Shown: positions 44,748 through 56,989, numbered from the stretch's first letter. The stretch is DNA of 64,000 nucleotides from Cryoendolithus antarcticus (GCA_002077065.1 NAJO01000009.1:992001-1056000); one strand, 5' to 3'. Numbers and translations are program-made. Notes: generated from the sequence alone by a model not told the origin.

Positions 44748-46493
44748 CTAGAAGAAAGCAATCGTCCTAATCTCAATGCTCTCCCTCGGCCTCGCATCAC
44801 TCTTACTAGTCGGATCCGCAAACGCCGAATGTCCCACAAACTTCGCGACCCCCTCCTCACTATCAAAAGTCTTCAACAGTATGACCTTCCCCTCGTCCAT
44901 GCCCGGAAAGTAGTACCACTTATGCTCCGGGCTATACCTTAGCAAGTAGTTCTCGCCATCCCGATCGTGGTAGCGGAGGTGCAGTTTGAAGAAGTCTTCA
45001 GGTGGGGAGGACGTGACGTCGCACATTGCGAGGGGGTTCTCTTCGACGGCGTGGAGGGGCTTCCAGACGTTCAGGAAGGCGTGGCGGCGCTTGAGGAGTT
45101 CTGGAGCGCGGTCGGGGAGGAGCTGGGTGATGCGTTTGGGGCCTGACTCAGCGGTGTAGTCGCAGTGGACCAATTGCACGGGAGCGCGCTGCGACGTGTC
45201 TGGGCATCATCAGTACGGTGAGCTCCGCCGGTAAGCATCTACCTCTCACTCACTTTTCTGGTCTGTCAGTGGCTTCGCAACGTTCTTCTTCGTCCTGATT
45301 GTGTGGTCGAAAACAAGCACCTCTTTCGCGCCCAGGGTCTTCTTCAAGAACTCGACGATCTCGGGATAGAATTCCCTGCGCACTGTCTCATCTTCGTCCC
45401 AAGCTTTGCTGTACTTCGCTCGGAAGTCATTGAGCGAGAAGCCATGCTTGTCGACGTGGAAGTCATCAGCTCGAGACCAGCCATCGTGGATGTCGACCTC
45501 ATGTGCAGAGTCGCCAGGCTCATGGATGCCTTTCGACTTCTCCGTCTCGTAGAAGTAGATCTCAGTCAGTTGTGGAGAGACATCTTTGGTATCTGGGAGC
45601 GATGGGAAGGCAAGTCAGCAGACTGTTACATGAAGATATGTACACAATATGTAAATGATCAGTCGAGCTGCATGACCATGGGCAAACTTGATTATGTGCT
45701 GCTGTTGTCCGCTCTCCTATTCCTCGGTTTGGCAGCTCTGTATAGTGCTCAGCTCGGAGCGATGAGAGTCATGTGAGAGTCACTTACAGTTCAAAGTCGC
45801 CTTCACGCTACCTCCGCTGCCATTGGCACCAGTCGTTGACTGCTTCTTGTTCGGTAGCAATGCCTTCTCCACAGCCCCTTGCGTCTTCTGCCAGCACGGC
45901 AGCTTCTCCACTTCCTGGATCCAGCGCGTTACGCCAGGGTAGTTCTCCAAAGGTAGCTTCTGCTCCTTCCACAAATGCATAGGCGCCGCGATGGCAAGGT
46001 CTGCAATCGTGACTTCATCGCCCGCGATCCACTTCTGCTTCGATAATGTCATTTCCAGGACTTTGGCGAGCTTGTGGAAGTTCGGCTCTTCAGCAGACAG
46101 CGCAGCTTGATCTGGCTTGCCACCAAGTAGCTCCTGGACTACGTTCTGGACAATGTAGACATAGCAGCTTGGGAACCACACGGACGCCTCCCAGAGCAGC
46201 CAGCGGTTGACATCTGCGCGGCGCTTTGGATCAACCGGGTAGGCTGAGCTGCCGCCCTGCTTGATGTCTGCAGCGTACTGCATGATAGCGTTGCTCTCCG
46301 TCAAGACGAGATCACCATCAGTGGCGGCTGGAACGGTGGCGCAGGGGTTAATTTTGGTGAACGATGGGTCCTTGTGTCCGCCATTAAAGTAGTCAATGTT
46401 GACGAGCTCGAAGTCGGTGCCGATGAGGTCCACGCCGGCTAGGACTTTCCTGCAGTTGATCGTGCAGGGATCGAGGTAGATTTTGAGCACCAT
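44748..46493 (-). CDS. Glutathione S-transferase fused to a CmcJ/AsaB-like oxidoreductase domain
   Basis: A 498-residue protein in three exons: 45788-46493, 45254-45592 and 44748-45199. Both junctions restore the frame (the first joins KATLN to YTKDVSPQLTEIYFYETE). Residues 1-225 are a soluble GST: N-terminal thioredoxin fold MVLKIYLDPCTINCRKVLAG, CATVPAATDGDLVLTESNAI, and a helical C-domain with WIAGDEVTIADLAIAAPMHL. Residues 240-498 are a CmcJ-like (cephem-methoxylase/AsaB/GA4-desaturase-related) domain: DIHDGWSRADDFHVDKHGFS, VLVFDHTIRTKKN, VQLVHCDYTAESGPKR, FLNVWKPL, HKWYYFPGMDEGKVILLKTF. The second domain family hydroxylates or desaturates secondary metabolites. The substrate is unknown and no synthase gene is adjacent. 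The 195-nt first intron is long for this window. Confidence 0.8.
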
Positions 46494-48061
46494 CTTGACA
46501 ATATGCGCGGATTTGAGGGCAAGAAAGCTGGGAATTGTCTGACAGGATGAAGGTGAAGCTGACTTACAAGGGTCCTGGTGCGATTCCGAGCCTCGGACGG
46601 CCAAGGGTCTTATAGCTGGCGAGATTCTTGGGCCGTACCACCTTCACGAACCCATATTCCCGTAATCTTCGATCACCCCACAATGCGGGGTCGCTGAGGC
46701 GCGAGGCGATTTGGGCGTTGACAGCATATCTTTGGCTACTGGTCGCAGTGGTGGTGGCAGTGTTCCAAAGCAGGCAGGTCACCCCTCGTCAGCTTCTAAC
46801 GGTTCCGGTCGGCCGATGTCTTCGCCTTGATGCAATTCCAAATGGCAATGCTGGAGGAAGTTGTGTGTTCACATGACTGCAGCGATGCTGGGCAGCGCGT
46901 TGACGGCCAGTCGTACAGTAGGTACTAAGGCACTGATTTAAGCACATTGGCCTCCTGGGGTCTAGTTCGAGCCCCCGACACAGTCTGTGTACGTCGCAGG
47001 CATACATGTACGGTCCCGTCAGTGAGCGCCGCGAGGTCAACATTTGGCGGACAAGGTCGAATGCCAAGAAGCGGAAAGACTCCGCGTCACTTCCTCCCTC
47101 CCAGCGAAGATAGCAACACCACCTGCATCCTTATCATGCATGTTCGAGTGTCCAGTCTGCTCGGTGACGCCAACACACGCGCGGTAGTCGCGACAGGCAG
47201 CGATGAGCATGAGAGTCCCTGACTTAGCAATCGACTTTGGTTTGGCATCGGGGACCGTCACAATGAAATGCTGATACGTCTTCAGCCTGCGGACATCACA
47301 ATGATTCCTCTGAATCCGGGTCACAATTAACAGACGAGTCTCCAAGTGTAGGCCTCTGGAGTAAGCAAGTATGTTGCATGATGACGGCCCATGCTACTTC
47401 GAATTCGAATGCTGGCAGGCATGTCCAGCCCCATGAGCGTGCATTCATTGGCATCTATGCCTAAGAGTACGCGTACCTACGCGCTGTTGGCAGACTCAGA
47501 GTCCACAATATCTGGAATACGTCTCATTGGCGACTGCCTTGCCAGCATGACGAGCTTCTACGTTCATGTCAACGGTCCCCTGTTTCTACGGCTGGACGCA
47601 ACACACAACTTGCAGACACCCCGATTGATGTGCCCTTGAGAGTGACCTACAAGCAAAATCTGTCGTTTGGTCCCGTCCCCCGTCAGCGATGATGCTTGCC
47701 ATCGCCACGTCGGACGAGACCTACGTCTGCCACAACAAAACTATTCCCATGGTCACCATTGTCGAGGTCATCGCCAATGACTACAGTATTATCTGTTGTG
47801 TCATATGAGTCGACTGACCGAGGTATGCCTAGTAGGTATTGTGCTGACCGTCAGAAGTCGTCTCATTGGACTTTCAATCACTATACTGGACTTCGCTGAG
47901 TCACAAACTCACTAGTTGGCGGATGGCCAGCTACTGGAACCAACGAGCGACGCTGCGAAGGGACTGACTCCGAGTATGCGCACAAATTCGGTAACCTCAA
48001 TTGCTGTAAAGACCATAGTACCACAGACTGGCGAGCAAGTGTCCTCAATCGCTCGCACACG
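46494..48061. other. Long intergenic region, nothing recognised
   Basis: 1.57 kb without a domain-bearing frame. A B-box-like GTTCGAGCCCC at about 46966-46976 (plus) has no matching A-box or acceptor stem, so I do not call a tRNA. Confidence 0.45.
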
Positions 48062-48802
48062 ATGATATATACGATGTCTTTCCTCTTTCCTCCGCCTGTC
48101 TCGTATCACATCAAACCAGCTCCATCATCACAATCACAGTCGAAATCAAATTGCACCATCACAAGCCAGCCAAATCAACAAGAAGCATCTCACATCCACC
48201 GGCTCAATCACAAGCACATCATTATGTGCCGCCTCCCTTGGCACACCGTTCGCATTGACTCGCCCGTTGACCGCGAGGTCGTCCCTCCCGAGATCATCAC
48301 CTCTCATGCCGACTGGGACGCATACCTCGCCAGCTACCCACTCAACAAGGTCCAAGACATGCCATCATATCACGCTGCTCGCAAGGAAGCCTACCGTCAC
48401 ACCATCTTCCGCGCAAGGATCGACACAACTCAGAACATCTGCTACCGGCAATTCACCGGACCGATGTTCGCACCTGGACAGGGGATGAAGACTGCAACTG
48501 AGATAGCCAGACAAGCGGAGTGTCTGGCTGTGAGGGTGAAGTTGGCGGATCATAAGATCCAGAGAGCTTTCGTGGGAGTGAAGAGGGTGTTGGCGATGTG
48601 CAAGGGTGCTAAGATTGTGGAGATCGAGGTCGAGTTCGATGTGAGAGACGAACGGAGAGCGGAGGTTTTCAAAAGGGACTTGGTGAAAGCGAGAGAGTCA
48701 GGACTGTGGCAGGGAGTGAGCGTCTATGTGAAGCTGTCGGGGAGAGAGGGATTGTATGAAGACTGGCACGGACGGGCTTGCAGGGTAATGACACGAGCAT
48801 GA
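48062..48802 (+). CDS. Hypothetical protein
   Basis: Single open frame of 246 codons; the ATG at 48224 (MCRLPWHTVRIDSPVDREVV) is the more likely start, giving 192 residues. The preceding 54 codons are Ser/Gln/His-rich and look like leader sequence. The C-terminal half is helical and charged (VFKRDLVKARESGLWQGVSV). No signal peptide, membrane span or motif I recognise. Codon pattern and length support a real gene, but function is unknown. Confidence 0.5.
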   Translation: MIYTMSFLFPPPVSYHIKPAPSSQSQSKSNCTITSQPNQQEASHIHRLNHKHIIMCRLPWHTVRIDSPVDREVVPPEIITSHADWDAYLASYPLNKVQDMPSYHAARKEAYRHTIFRARIDTTQNICYRQFTGPMFAPGQGMKTATEIARQAECLAVRVKLADHKIQRAFVGVKRVLAMCKGAKIVEIEVEFDVRDERRAEVFKRDLVKARESGLWQGVSVYVKLSGREGLYEDWHGRACRVMTRA

Positions 48803-49104
48803 TGAGATGGAGCATGAAAGCATAGCGGGCGCCGGATATGGTACCACGCTGTATTGATGACTTCTTCGCGACATCGCTGTTTTGTCTCACATTCGCGTTA
48901 TCATATATATTCTGCCATGATCGCCTTGTAATGTAAGTGAAGTCGCTATAATAGCTTTAGCGGCACCTGACTCGTGACAAGTTCGTCATGCCATGGCTGA
49001 AATCCGGGGCAATGCAGGTGCAGTTCGGACGTTCAACTTTCTGGCCAGCTGGCAGACCACCTTGACTACCTACAATACCTCATTCTTGTCTCTCAGTAGC
49101 AGCA
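48803..49104. other. Short intergenic, nothing recognised
   Basis: 302 bp holding the 3' end of the orphan gene and the IRC22 promoter. Confidence 0.4.
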
Positions 49105-50084
49105 ATGGTCTCCCTGAAGCTTACATCGCTCGCCCTAGTGGTCCTTCGTGCGCTCAGCGCCGTGGCTCAGCTTCCCGATGGCATTGAGGTACGATAATGC
49201 CCACGTCCCCAAATTACCCGTGCCACGTGCTCATGTCCAGTGTCGCAGGTCGAAAGCATTGAAGAGCTCGAGGACGCGATAGACGACCCCTCGAAGCTGC
49301 AATCAACCACGCTCAACGTCAAAATCTCAACCACCTTCCCCGACTCGGAAGTCTTCGGCGTCAAGCTCGTCAACGGCCACCCCACGCGCGCAGTCCTCGA
49401 CATCAGCAACCAAGAACCCAAGCCGATCAAAGTCATCCTCGCTGGCGGCTTCCTGACTACGCCAAATACAGCTGGCGCTCCAAGCCCGCCGGTGATCGTG
49501 CGAAACTTGACCAGCCAGCGCTACTCGCTGCAGATTCCTGCGGGCGAGAGCCAGAGCGTGACATACTCATTCGCGACGGAACTACACCCGCAGGACTTGA
49601 GGCTGAATATTGCGGCGATCTTGCAGGGTGCGAAGGGTGGTGTTGTGGAGACGCTGGCCTACAATGAGACTGTGAGCATTGTGGAGGCGCCGTTGAGCTT
49701 CTTTGATCCGCAAATGTATGATCTTCAAGTCTTTCCTGCTATGCCATCTGGACTGTGTACTGACTCTAGTGCAGCATCTTCCTCTACCTCTTCCTCCTTG
49801 CAGCCTTCGGCGGCGTCTGCTACTTCATCTATAAGACCTGGATCTCGACCCTATTTCCTCAGAAGCGTCGCGGAGGCAAGGGCGGCGAGCGCGCTCAGCG
49901 CTCTTCCGGAGGCACGAAGAAAGTCGACCCTGCCGATCAGGTCTCGGTTGTTGGAGCTGATGGACCTGCTGTCACGAGTGGAGCGAAGGCATACGATCAG
50001 AGCTGGATCCCAGCCGAGCACCTCAAGCGCCCGGAAGCGAGAAGAGTGGGCAGTGGGAGGCCGAAGAGCAGGCAAGCTGCTTAG
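49105..50084 (+). CDS. IRC22: IRC22/TRAP-alpha-like ER membrane protein
   Basis: A 286-residue protein in three exons: 49105-49188, 49249-49715 and 49775-50084. Exon 1 encodes a signal peptide (MVSLKLTSLALVVLRALSAV). The luminal beta-sandwich has TTLNVKISTTFPDSEVFGVK, LVNGHPTRAVLDISNQEPKP and YSFATELHPQDLRLNIAAIL. A single membrane span follows (IFLYLFLLAAFGGVCYFIYK) with a basic cytosolic tail (PQKRRGGKGGERAQR) ending PKSRQAA. This is the fungal Irc22 family, related to the alpha subunit of the ER translocon-associated protein complex. Role: ER membrane, near the secretory translocon (inferred). Confidence 0.85.
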
Positions 50085-51115
50085 AATGCCGTAATTTCTG
50101 CAAGAAGATGTTTGGTCTAGAAAGAGCTTGTACGTCGGCCAGCATAGAGAAGTACCATCTCTCGAGCGGTCGGTTGATCCCGATCGGACATCGACGTGGC
50201 CTCTGACTGGAGGCGCTGGCCCTAACGAGCAGACGAGGCTGGGCGAGGGCAATCTGGCCGTATGTGCGGAGGGGCCGTGGACTGGAGCAATGATTGGGCA
50301 GTGCAGTGTGACCCATTGGCATTCGGGTTTGTGTAAGTATGAAGGACAAATCATGCCCATTTGCTCGTCGATCTTCCTCGCTTCATCGCTCGCTTCTTAC
50401 GTTGGATTTCTTCACACGGTGTGACCCTACCGTTGCTCTTGGGCACAACATGGCTCACCCGAACAGGATCTCGGTGCCATCAGCTTGTGAGTGGCCTGCT
50501 CGACTGGTATAGCACACCTGGTGGCGTTGCTAAATTTTCGCAGGCATCTCGGTCTGTACATATGTAGTGCACTAGTCTACTGCTTGCTTATCAGCATACG
50601 TCGAGCACAACAAACGCGTCTCGACGCCGAAGAATCAGGTCCTCTCTAAGCCTGAATCGCGCCTTCCCTACCACGCGCTCCCTCACACGCTCCTCCCTTG
50701 CAACATCGCACCTCGCTGCCGCTATCAGACTGGCTCGCTTGTACCGCGAGCTAGTGGCTGTCGACATTCTTATTCCAACCTCTTCCGAAACGCACAGCTC
50801 ATCGGCGGCTGTAACGGGTTATGTTCACGTGACGCGTGCTTAACCCGCATACATAGGGTTCAATCTACATATCGCACGCATACTACAAGGATGACACGAT
50901 ACACATATCTGCGCCTGCACTACTGCTAATGCCACGAGGAAGTCACTCTGTAGATGCCACAGCATGTGGCACTCGGCATGTACCTGGCATGTGCTGCCAT
51001 GGACAGCGCGATATGCTCCCGCCTCAAGGGGCCGGTCAAGCTGACGGCCAGAAACATCGCAAACTCCACAACACATCCATACTTACTAACACCCAGACAA
51101 TCTGAAACGACCAGC
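50085..51115. other. Intergenic, nothing recognised
   Basis: 1.03 kb. No domain-bearing frame; the promoter of the next gene presumably lies at its right end. Confidence 0.45.
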
Positions 51116-52261
51116 ATGATCTCGATCCGACTTTGGCTCTTGCACGGTGTACTGGACGTGCTCCTTCTTTGGTCAGTACTCGACTGGCTCGTGCCTCTAG
51201 ACGATGACATTGCACCCGCGGGGCCAACCTACGACGCCTATCAGCCCACCAATCTCGTCCGAGTCCGACCTCGGACCCTCATCACACAATCAGGAGACTA
51301 CAAAAGGGCTGTGAAGAAGGGGAAGGCAATCATTTGCGGTTTTGGAACCCCTTCGAAGATGCCAGCTGCGAGGTTCACCAAGGTGTCGGACCTCAAAGAT
51401 TGGGGCTGGGATTCTATGGAGATGACCGCAGCTGATGTGACTGGTACACTCAAGAATTTCGAGGAGGCGCTCAGGCAGAAGCAATTGCCTATTGCTTCGC
51501 CACCAGTCAAAGGCGTGAGCTGGCGGCATGTACGAAACACTACTCATGACAGCGTGTTTTACCCGGTACGGTCACTCATCACATCATCATGAAGTGTCTC
51601 AAGCTGACGCAGCGCACATGACAGGCTACCGGAGGGCGGTACGACGTCCTCTTCGAACCCAGCAAAGGCCTAATCGTGCCCGCATCGTCCTACGGCCCGT
51701 CGTGGTACCTCAGTCACAAGTCCGGCCCCTCAGCCAACCTGCCACCGAATACGCCTCTTCCCAAAGTGAGCGTTTGGTCTGACGTCTCATTTCTCACTTG
51801 GATGCAAGGCACCAACGACCAGAACCGCCAGAACCTGCATTACGTGGTCAATATCAATTGTATCAACCAGACGTCCATCGACGTAGTCAGCGCGGCTCTA
51901 AAGCGGGACGGGGTCAAGAATGGCATACCGCCGAAGTGGCCTGGTCATACTTTTGCGCAGCTTAGACCTGGGCCGTTTACGAGGAATGATGCGTATGCTG
52001 CTGTGCTTGGGACGCCGAACATACTTGGCAGCGGATGGCTAATTGTAAGTGCCACGCCTTCGCAACCCATCTGCTGTTGCTGATTCTCCGCAGCTTCAAC
52101 ATCAACAGCAACTGGGTAAGAAGCGTGTTGGTGCAATTACCGTCTGGGACTCCAGCGGCAATCAGAATGACGATGGGCTGTTCCAGTTGAGCGTGATGGT
52201 GGAGGTGATCCCGATTACTTGTGCGGATCAAGGCAAGGACGATGGATGCCATCTAAGCTGA
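51116..52261 (+). CDS. Unknown membrane/secreted protein of a DLxDWGW family
   Basis: A 345-residue protein in three exons: 51116-51565, 51625-52044 and 52094-52261. An N-terminal hydrophobic segment (MISIRLWLLHGVLDVLLLWS) could be a signal anchor. It is followed by KRAVKKGKAIICGFGTPSKM and FTKVSDLKDWGWDSMEMTAA, then RYDVLFEPSKGLIVPASSYG and a C-terminal AITVWDSSGNQNDDGLFQLS. I do not recognise a characterised family. The VSDLKDWGWD segment and the preceding KGK..C/L...P pattern recur in the broken gene at 53355, so the two look paralogous. Function unknown; exported or membrane location is inferred from the N-terminus. Confidence 0.62.
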
Positions 52262-53354
52262 AGTTTTCACAAGATCGGATCCTCTGTGCTGGGTCACAAC
52301 GGCGGCGTCGCTTACCCCTTTGCATGAACATCTCAGGTCTATCGCCACCAACTGCGGTGATACTCGACAAGCGAAGCTATGTACACCGGCGTAGCAAATG
52401 GGAGGCTCACGGTCTCTATGCAGTCCACGACACCTAATTTCTTGGCTACTGAAGGCTTGACTTGCGCTTCCACTGCCACTAAAGGCTTCATCTGCTCTTC
52501 GAAAGCCCATCAAGGCCCTCCGACTGCCACGGCGCTGAGCTTCCATCTCGTGATCGCATCGGTTTAGCTGAACAATGCGGCTATCTCGGGCTCTTTGGTG
52601 GCACCCTATGCGAATCAATACATCTCGGCTGCTGTCTTACATTCCGTGCTGTCGCACGATTGCAGACATGTGGTGTGCCTTGTGCGCTTTCGCGCGTGAA
52701 AGATGAGCGCGCATGCTGTCTATTCTGGAAACACTCATACAAGTCCTTCTCTGCAATCTCAGACTAGCACATGTCGATAGCGTACAGGATTGTGAAAGGA
52801 CTGTTGCTGACTTTCGCTTTTGCTCTCACTCTGTGATAGCCAACATTCTAGTTGAATTGTGTCCGAGTGGTCCGCCGCATCAGCAGAGACGGTCAACTGT
52901 GCGAATGAAGGATGCCGAGACCTCAAGAGGGCCACTCTGACGCTGTGAACCGCTATGAGAGATGATCTAGGCGTAGAAGTGCATTTGAAGCATTGCCTCC
53001 CGCCCACGTTGAATCCGTTCACAACATTCGGAAGTAGTCCCTTGATGTGCAGCTGCCGCTCTGATTGAGAGATCTCCGCTGCGACCGATCGCCGTGATGT
53101 CCATTCAGTGTCTCTGCCCCTGTGCACGAAAACGACGTCGGTCTGGGTCATTTTAAAACCCAGCGTGACAGTCATTTAAAGTCACGAGCCACGTACCCAG
53201 TCTGGAGTGGCCACAATTGTCGTGAAACATGAGGCAGCATAAGTTGTGTACGCAGCAAAGCAGTGCTGTAGCAAGCGGCTGGAGTCGCCCGCATCCATAG
53301 TATAGTTTCGCGGCCTATCAAGTTGGTAATCCGAAACACTGATTCGTATGCGAA
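52262..53354. other. Intergenic, nothing recognised
   Basis: 1.09 kb between the two DWGW-family genes; no domain-bearing frame on either strand. Confidence 0.45.
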
Positions 53355-53966
53355 ATGGCCGTCAAGTGCACACTCTGGCCGCTGGTGTGTGTAGTCGCTG
53401 TGCTGCTGACGAGTCTCTCTGCGTGCTTATTGCTCAGTAGCAGTGATGGCGGCCCCGGCCTGTCCGCGCTCGAGATGCTTGCGGGAGAGAGAAGCTTCAT
53501 TCGTGCAGCACTTCGGAAGGTCGCGCGCCCCTCGGCCCTCAGCTATGGGAGCCACGCAGAAGGCAACAGCACATACGGTCCCAACAGCGAGCAAAGCAAC
53601 AGTGTGATCGAGAGTGCGAACGGTCAGCGCGGAGCAGAAGGCGATGACTCCGAGGATGAGTACGATCTGCTCACTACGTATGAAAAGAAAGACCTCTGCA
53701 ATGACGCTGTTCGTCGTGGAAAAATACTTCTGCGCCTGATGCAGAACCCGGAGAACGCACCGGGGTCGGCATATACAGTATTCTCGGATCTGGCTGATTG
53801 AGGTTGGGATAACCAGTCTTCTCCGATGTCAACGCAGCAATTTCAGTGGAGGTATCTCCTCGGACTTCTCTACGCGGCCGCAGGTCTGGACGGACGAGCA
53901 CCGCCTAATGTTGTGGTGAGGTGGAATCACGCAAGGACGACGACTGATGTCGAGAATGGTAGATGA
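53355..53966 (+). pseudogene. DWGW-family paralogue interrupted by an in-frame TGA
   Basis: The frame from 53355 begins with a signal-anchor-like stretch (MAVKCTLWPLVCVVAVLLTS) and reaches DLCNDAVRRGKILLRLMQNP and TVFSDLAD, then a TGA at 53799-53801. The same frame continues for 54 more codons to 53966, starting G-W-D. The intact relative at 51116 has DLKDWGWD at this point. The TGA therefore replaces the first Trp of the DWGW motif, a TGG to TGA change. Readings: recent nonsense mutation (pseudogene), stop-codon readthrough, or a truncated 148-residue product. Composition after the stop (QWRYLLGLLYAAAGLDG) still looks coding. Confidence 0.55.
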
Positions 53967-54712
53967 TGCGATGGCGGGTCTAGTAGCGAGCGCAGACGAG
54001 GATCCAGGTATGTCACCGGCCTGATATCGGCAATCATGACCTCCAATGCCGCTCACCCTATGCGAAGACCATGCCCGCTCCATCAATGGCTGGGGGCGTG
54101 GTACCGAGAATGTAGTGTTCCGCATACTTCACCTTGTCGAGTCATGTGACAGTGTCAAACCAGGAAACACCCAAGCGACACAACATTGTCCTTTTGGCGG
54201 TACCACGTAAGGCTTCCGCGTATGAGACGCTTGACCTAGCTCTGCTGCAGGTACTAAGGTATCTGTTGAAGCGTTCATGCAACTTTATCCACTTGGCTTG
54301 GTGATGTGCATGCGTCAATACAGTACATCCGCAAATGGAGTGCAGTCGCTCGATTGCTTGTGTCGTTGCAGAGTCTCGAACGCATCGGAAGTCCGCCAGG
54401 CTGCGCACTCACTAAACAGGTTATTGAACGCGAGCTTCCTTCTCGCGTTCATCGAATTAAGCATGCTGCGGGAGATCGTCCCGCACCTCGTGGCTATCAG
54501 TGTGACATCACGACTAACGCGAGGAACGGATGCCAGCTCGCGATCACAGTGACGATGGACTGAGCAAGCGGCACATTAGTACATAGGTAGGTCTTACTGC
54601 AGGTACTCTTTACCATCTTTTGTTGTTGTTGTTGTTGGATCGTGTTCGAGTATCTGACCTTCTAACATACAAGCCGCAGCAACTCAATTAAACCACTCGA
54701 CACATCAACGCT
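53967..54712. other. Intergenic with a short (TTG)6 repeat
   Basis: 746 bp without a recognised gene. Six TTG units at 54620-54637 lie about 75 bp upstream of the next start codon, probably in its 5' leader. Confidence 0.45.
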
Positions 54713-55503
54713 ATGGGTGTCTCCCTCAGCACCGCGCGCTACCTCGCGCCAGCGTCCTTCATCTTCGACTTCGCCGCTCAGCAGTATGGCCTCAATTCGA
54801 AGCCCAATATGCTCGACATCCACAACCGCAATCTCTCCTTCTGGTCCCCTCAACCCTACTTCATCGGAGCCTTCTTCACCCCGCAACAGTTCTTCCAGGT
54901 CGCATGGCTGTACAGACTGTGGAAGCTGAGCCCCAACAAGCCAAATGAGAAGAAAGAGCTAGACGAAATGGTCAAGTATGCTCCATACTACGCCGTCGGG
55001 AACCTGTGCATTGGAACTTGGATGATCTTCTGGAACACGGAGCAACTGAAGATTGCCAACATCTTCGTGTGGGTCAACAGCTTGACACAGCTCTTCTACT
55101 GTTTCACGCAATTGCAACCGAGTGAGTGCTTCCGAGTCATCCAGTGACGAGCAAATGAGTACTAACTTCTCTGTCAGTGAACACCAAGAGCTGGGACAGC
55201 ATTCTGACGCACGTCGTCGCGAAGTCATTCGCTGGTATTGGCGTCCTTGATCTAGTGCACAACACCAGCGTGGCGTATTTCAAGGACGCTGCGCCGTCCA
55301 CCGCCATCAAAGCAATCACTGGGCTTGGTTTCGCCGGTCTGGCAGCAGGCAGCGATTGGATCCTTGGCGGCTGCCTCGTTTACGATCTTATCGCTCTTAG
55401 CGTTGGCCAGTCTATCTACGGGTCCAGCTCGTGGAGTCAGATGCTTGGAGGTTTCGCAGTCAGCACGGCGGCTATCGTGGGTCTGAGGAACTACATCAAG
55501 TAG
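54713..55503 (+). CDS. Polytopic membrane protein, unknown function
   Basis: A 244-residue protein in two exons, 54713-55121 and 55178-55503; the splice joins P with a Met codon (NTKSWDSILTHVV). Hydrophobic segments include APASFIFDFAAQQYG, PYFIGAFFTPQQFFQVAWLY, YAVGNLCIGTWMIFW, IFVWVNSLTQLFYCFTQL, AITGLGFAGLAAGSDWIL and MLGGFAVSTAAIVGL, suggesting about six membrane spans. It is rich in aromatic residues. It looks like a conserved fungal membrane protein, but I do not recognise a characterised family. Confidence 0.7.
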
Positions 55504-56989
55504 GTGTGCACAAAAAAGCATATGATATGCATTGGGCGGTGTTGGATCAGCTTTGCTGATGGTCACGCAGGCCACCTTATGTCAGAAGCGAGTACAAGCC
55601 GATCGAGCAGGACGAGGTTGATGACCGGGTATGAATGCATTGCTTGTGTGGGTTGCCCGATGGCACATAGCTGGAGTGTACGATAGGAAATGTAGGCAGG
55701 AAAGACTTCGTTGCATGATTATCAAATCTACCTTATTGAGCATTCCTGATTCCGTGAACTAAGACTAAAGCTGCACTTGACCACACTCGGGCTACATCTT
55801 TAGTTTTGAGGCGCGTGCAATCAGCTGACCTGATCTCGGAATTAGAGAGCATTCATCTTAGACTTCTGAGTACTGATGGGCCACTCGGACTGCGTGCAGA
55901 CGTTGATGAGAAGAGTGGTCCACGGCATCAGTTCGCCATGATCTCGGCGGTATCATGCCCGATCTGGAAATGCCGCCATCATATGCCTCAGACTTCCGCC
56001 GCCATATCGGACTGTTCGAAAGGTTCGATGCCAACAAACGAGTTAGCAAGCACCAAGACTTTCGGAGTGAATGCGGCGAAAATTGTGGTCGACCGCCAAA
56101 GCACCGATGGCAGTTACCCACTTTCCTGCCGGCCGGATCCGTAAGGTGTTTGGCAGGCAGCTCAGGATTTTGCGACAGCGATTCCTCGACGAGCACCTAG
56201 TCTGTCAAGCCCTCACGCTATGGCTGACATGTACCACGAAGACACGCTATACTTTGAGTACACTTAGGTATGAACGAAGAGGTCGTGTGAATTACTTAGT
56301 TCGGCCATGATTCGGGGGGCGCCGCGCGGATGCTCCCTGCAAACCTTCTTTTGTCGACTTCTCCCTGACATTGAACGATCGCACCAGTTGGTCTTAGCCG
56401 ATTGACCATGACATGGCCTCTGCCCCATCGCTGAGCCGCCAACGTTGCGCAAGCGCAGGTCGCAGACTACCAGAGCTTTTCCGGATGCAACAGGACAACC
56501 TGTAGTATTAGATGTTCATCGTCCCGCACTCGCAGCGCGCTCCGGCGAATCTCGCCACAAAGTCGGCGGGCGACGCTCTTCCTCGTCGAGCCGACAGATA
56601 TCATCGATTCGAGACGCTGGCAGATCCTGAGGCGCCGGCACTTCGCCCTCCGACAAAGCTTAAATTTGCCTTATGGACCCACACTATACATCTCTGCAGC
56701 ACCATGCGCTTTGTTCCGCTGAAGACAATTGCGTCGGTGCCATCTAGAAAGCTGCTGACATGAGTGACCATGGCGAGTTTCGTCATAAGGAGTGGAGTTT
56801 GCGCTGCCGGTGCTACCGTACCTGGTTCAAGGGCTTTAGGGTTGAAGTAAAAGTAAGTCGACTCCATCTCTCGAGCACCTTGCTTTCCTTGCTTCGTCGA
56901 ACTCTATCGCTCGGTGTATTGGCGTTTCCTGCTACTTCCTCACTCTATCACCTGACCACAGAAGATACCCACAGCTTGACATCGCGACT
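55504..56989. promoter_or_regulatory. Long upstream region of the hexose transporter
   Basis: 1.49 kb with only short conflicting frames. Directly upstream of the sugar transporter gene; long promoters are common for carbon-regulated transporters (inference). No site assigned. Confidence 0.4.

Noticed and set aside
46950..47000. B-box-like GTTCGAGCCCC suggesting a plus-strand tRNA
   Set aside because: Flanking bases do not form a T-stem or acceptor stem and no A-box lies at the right distance.
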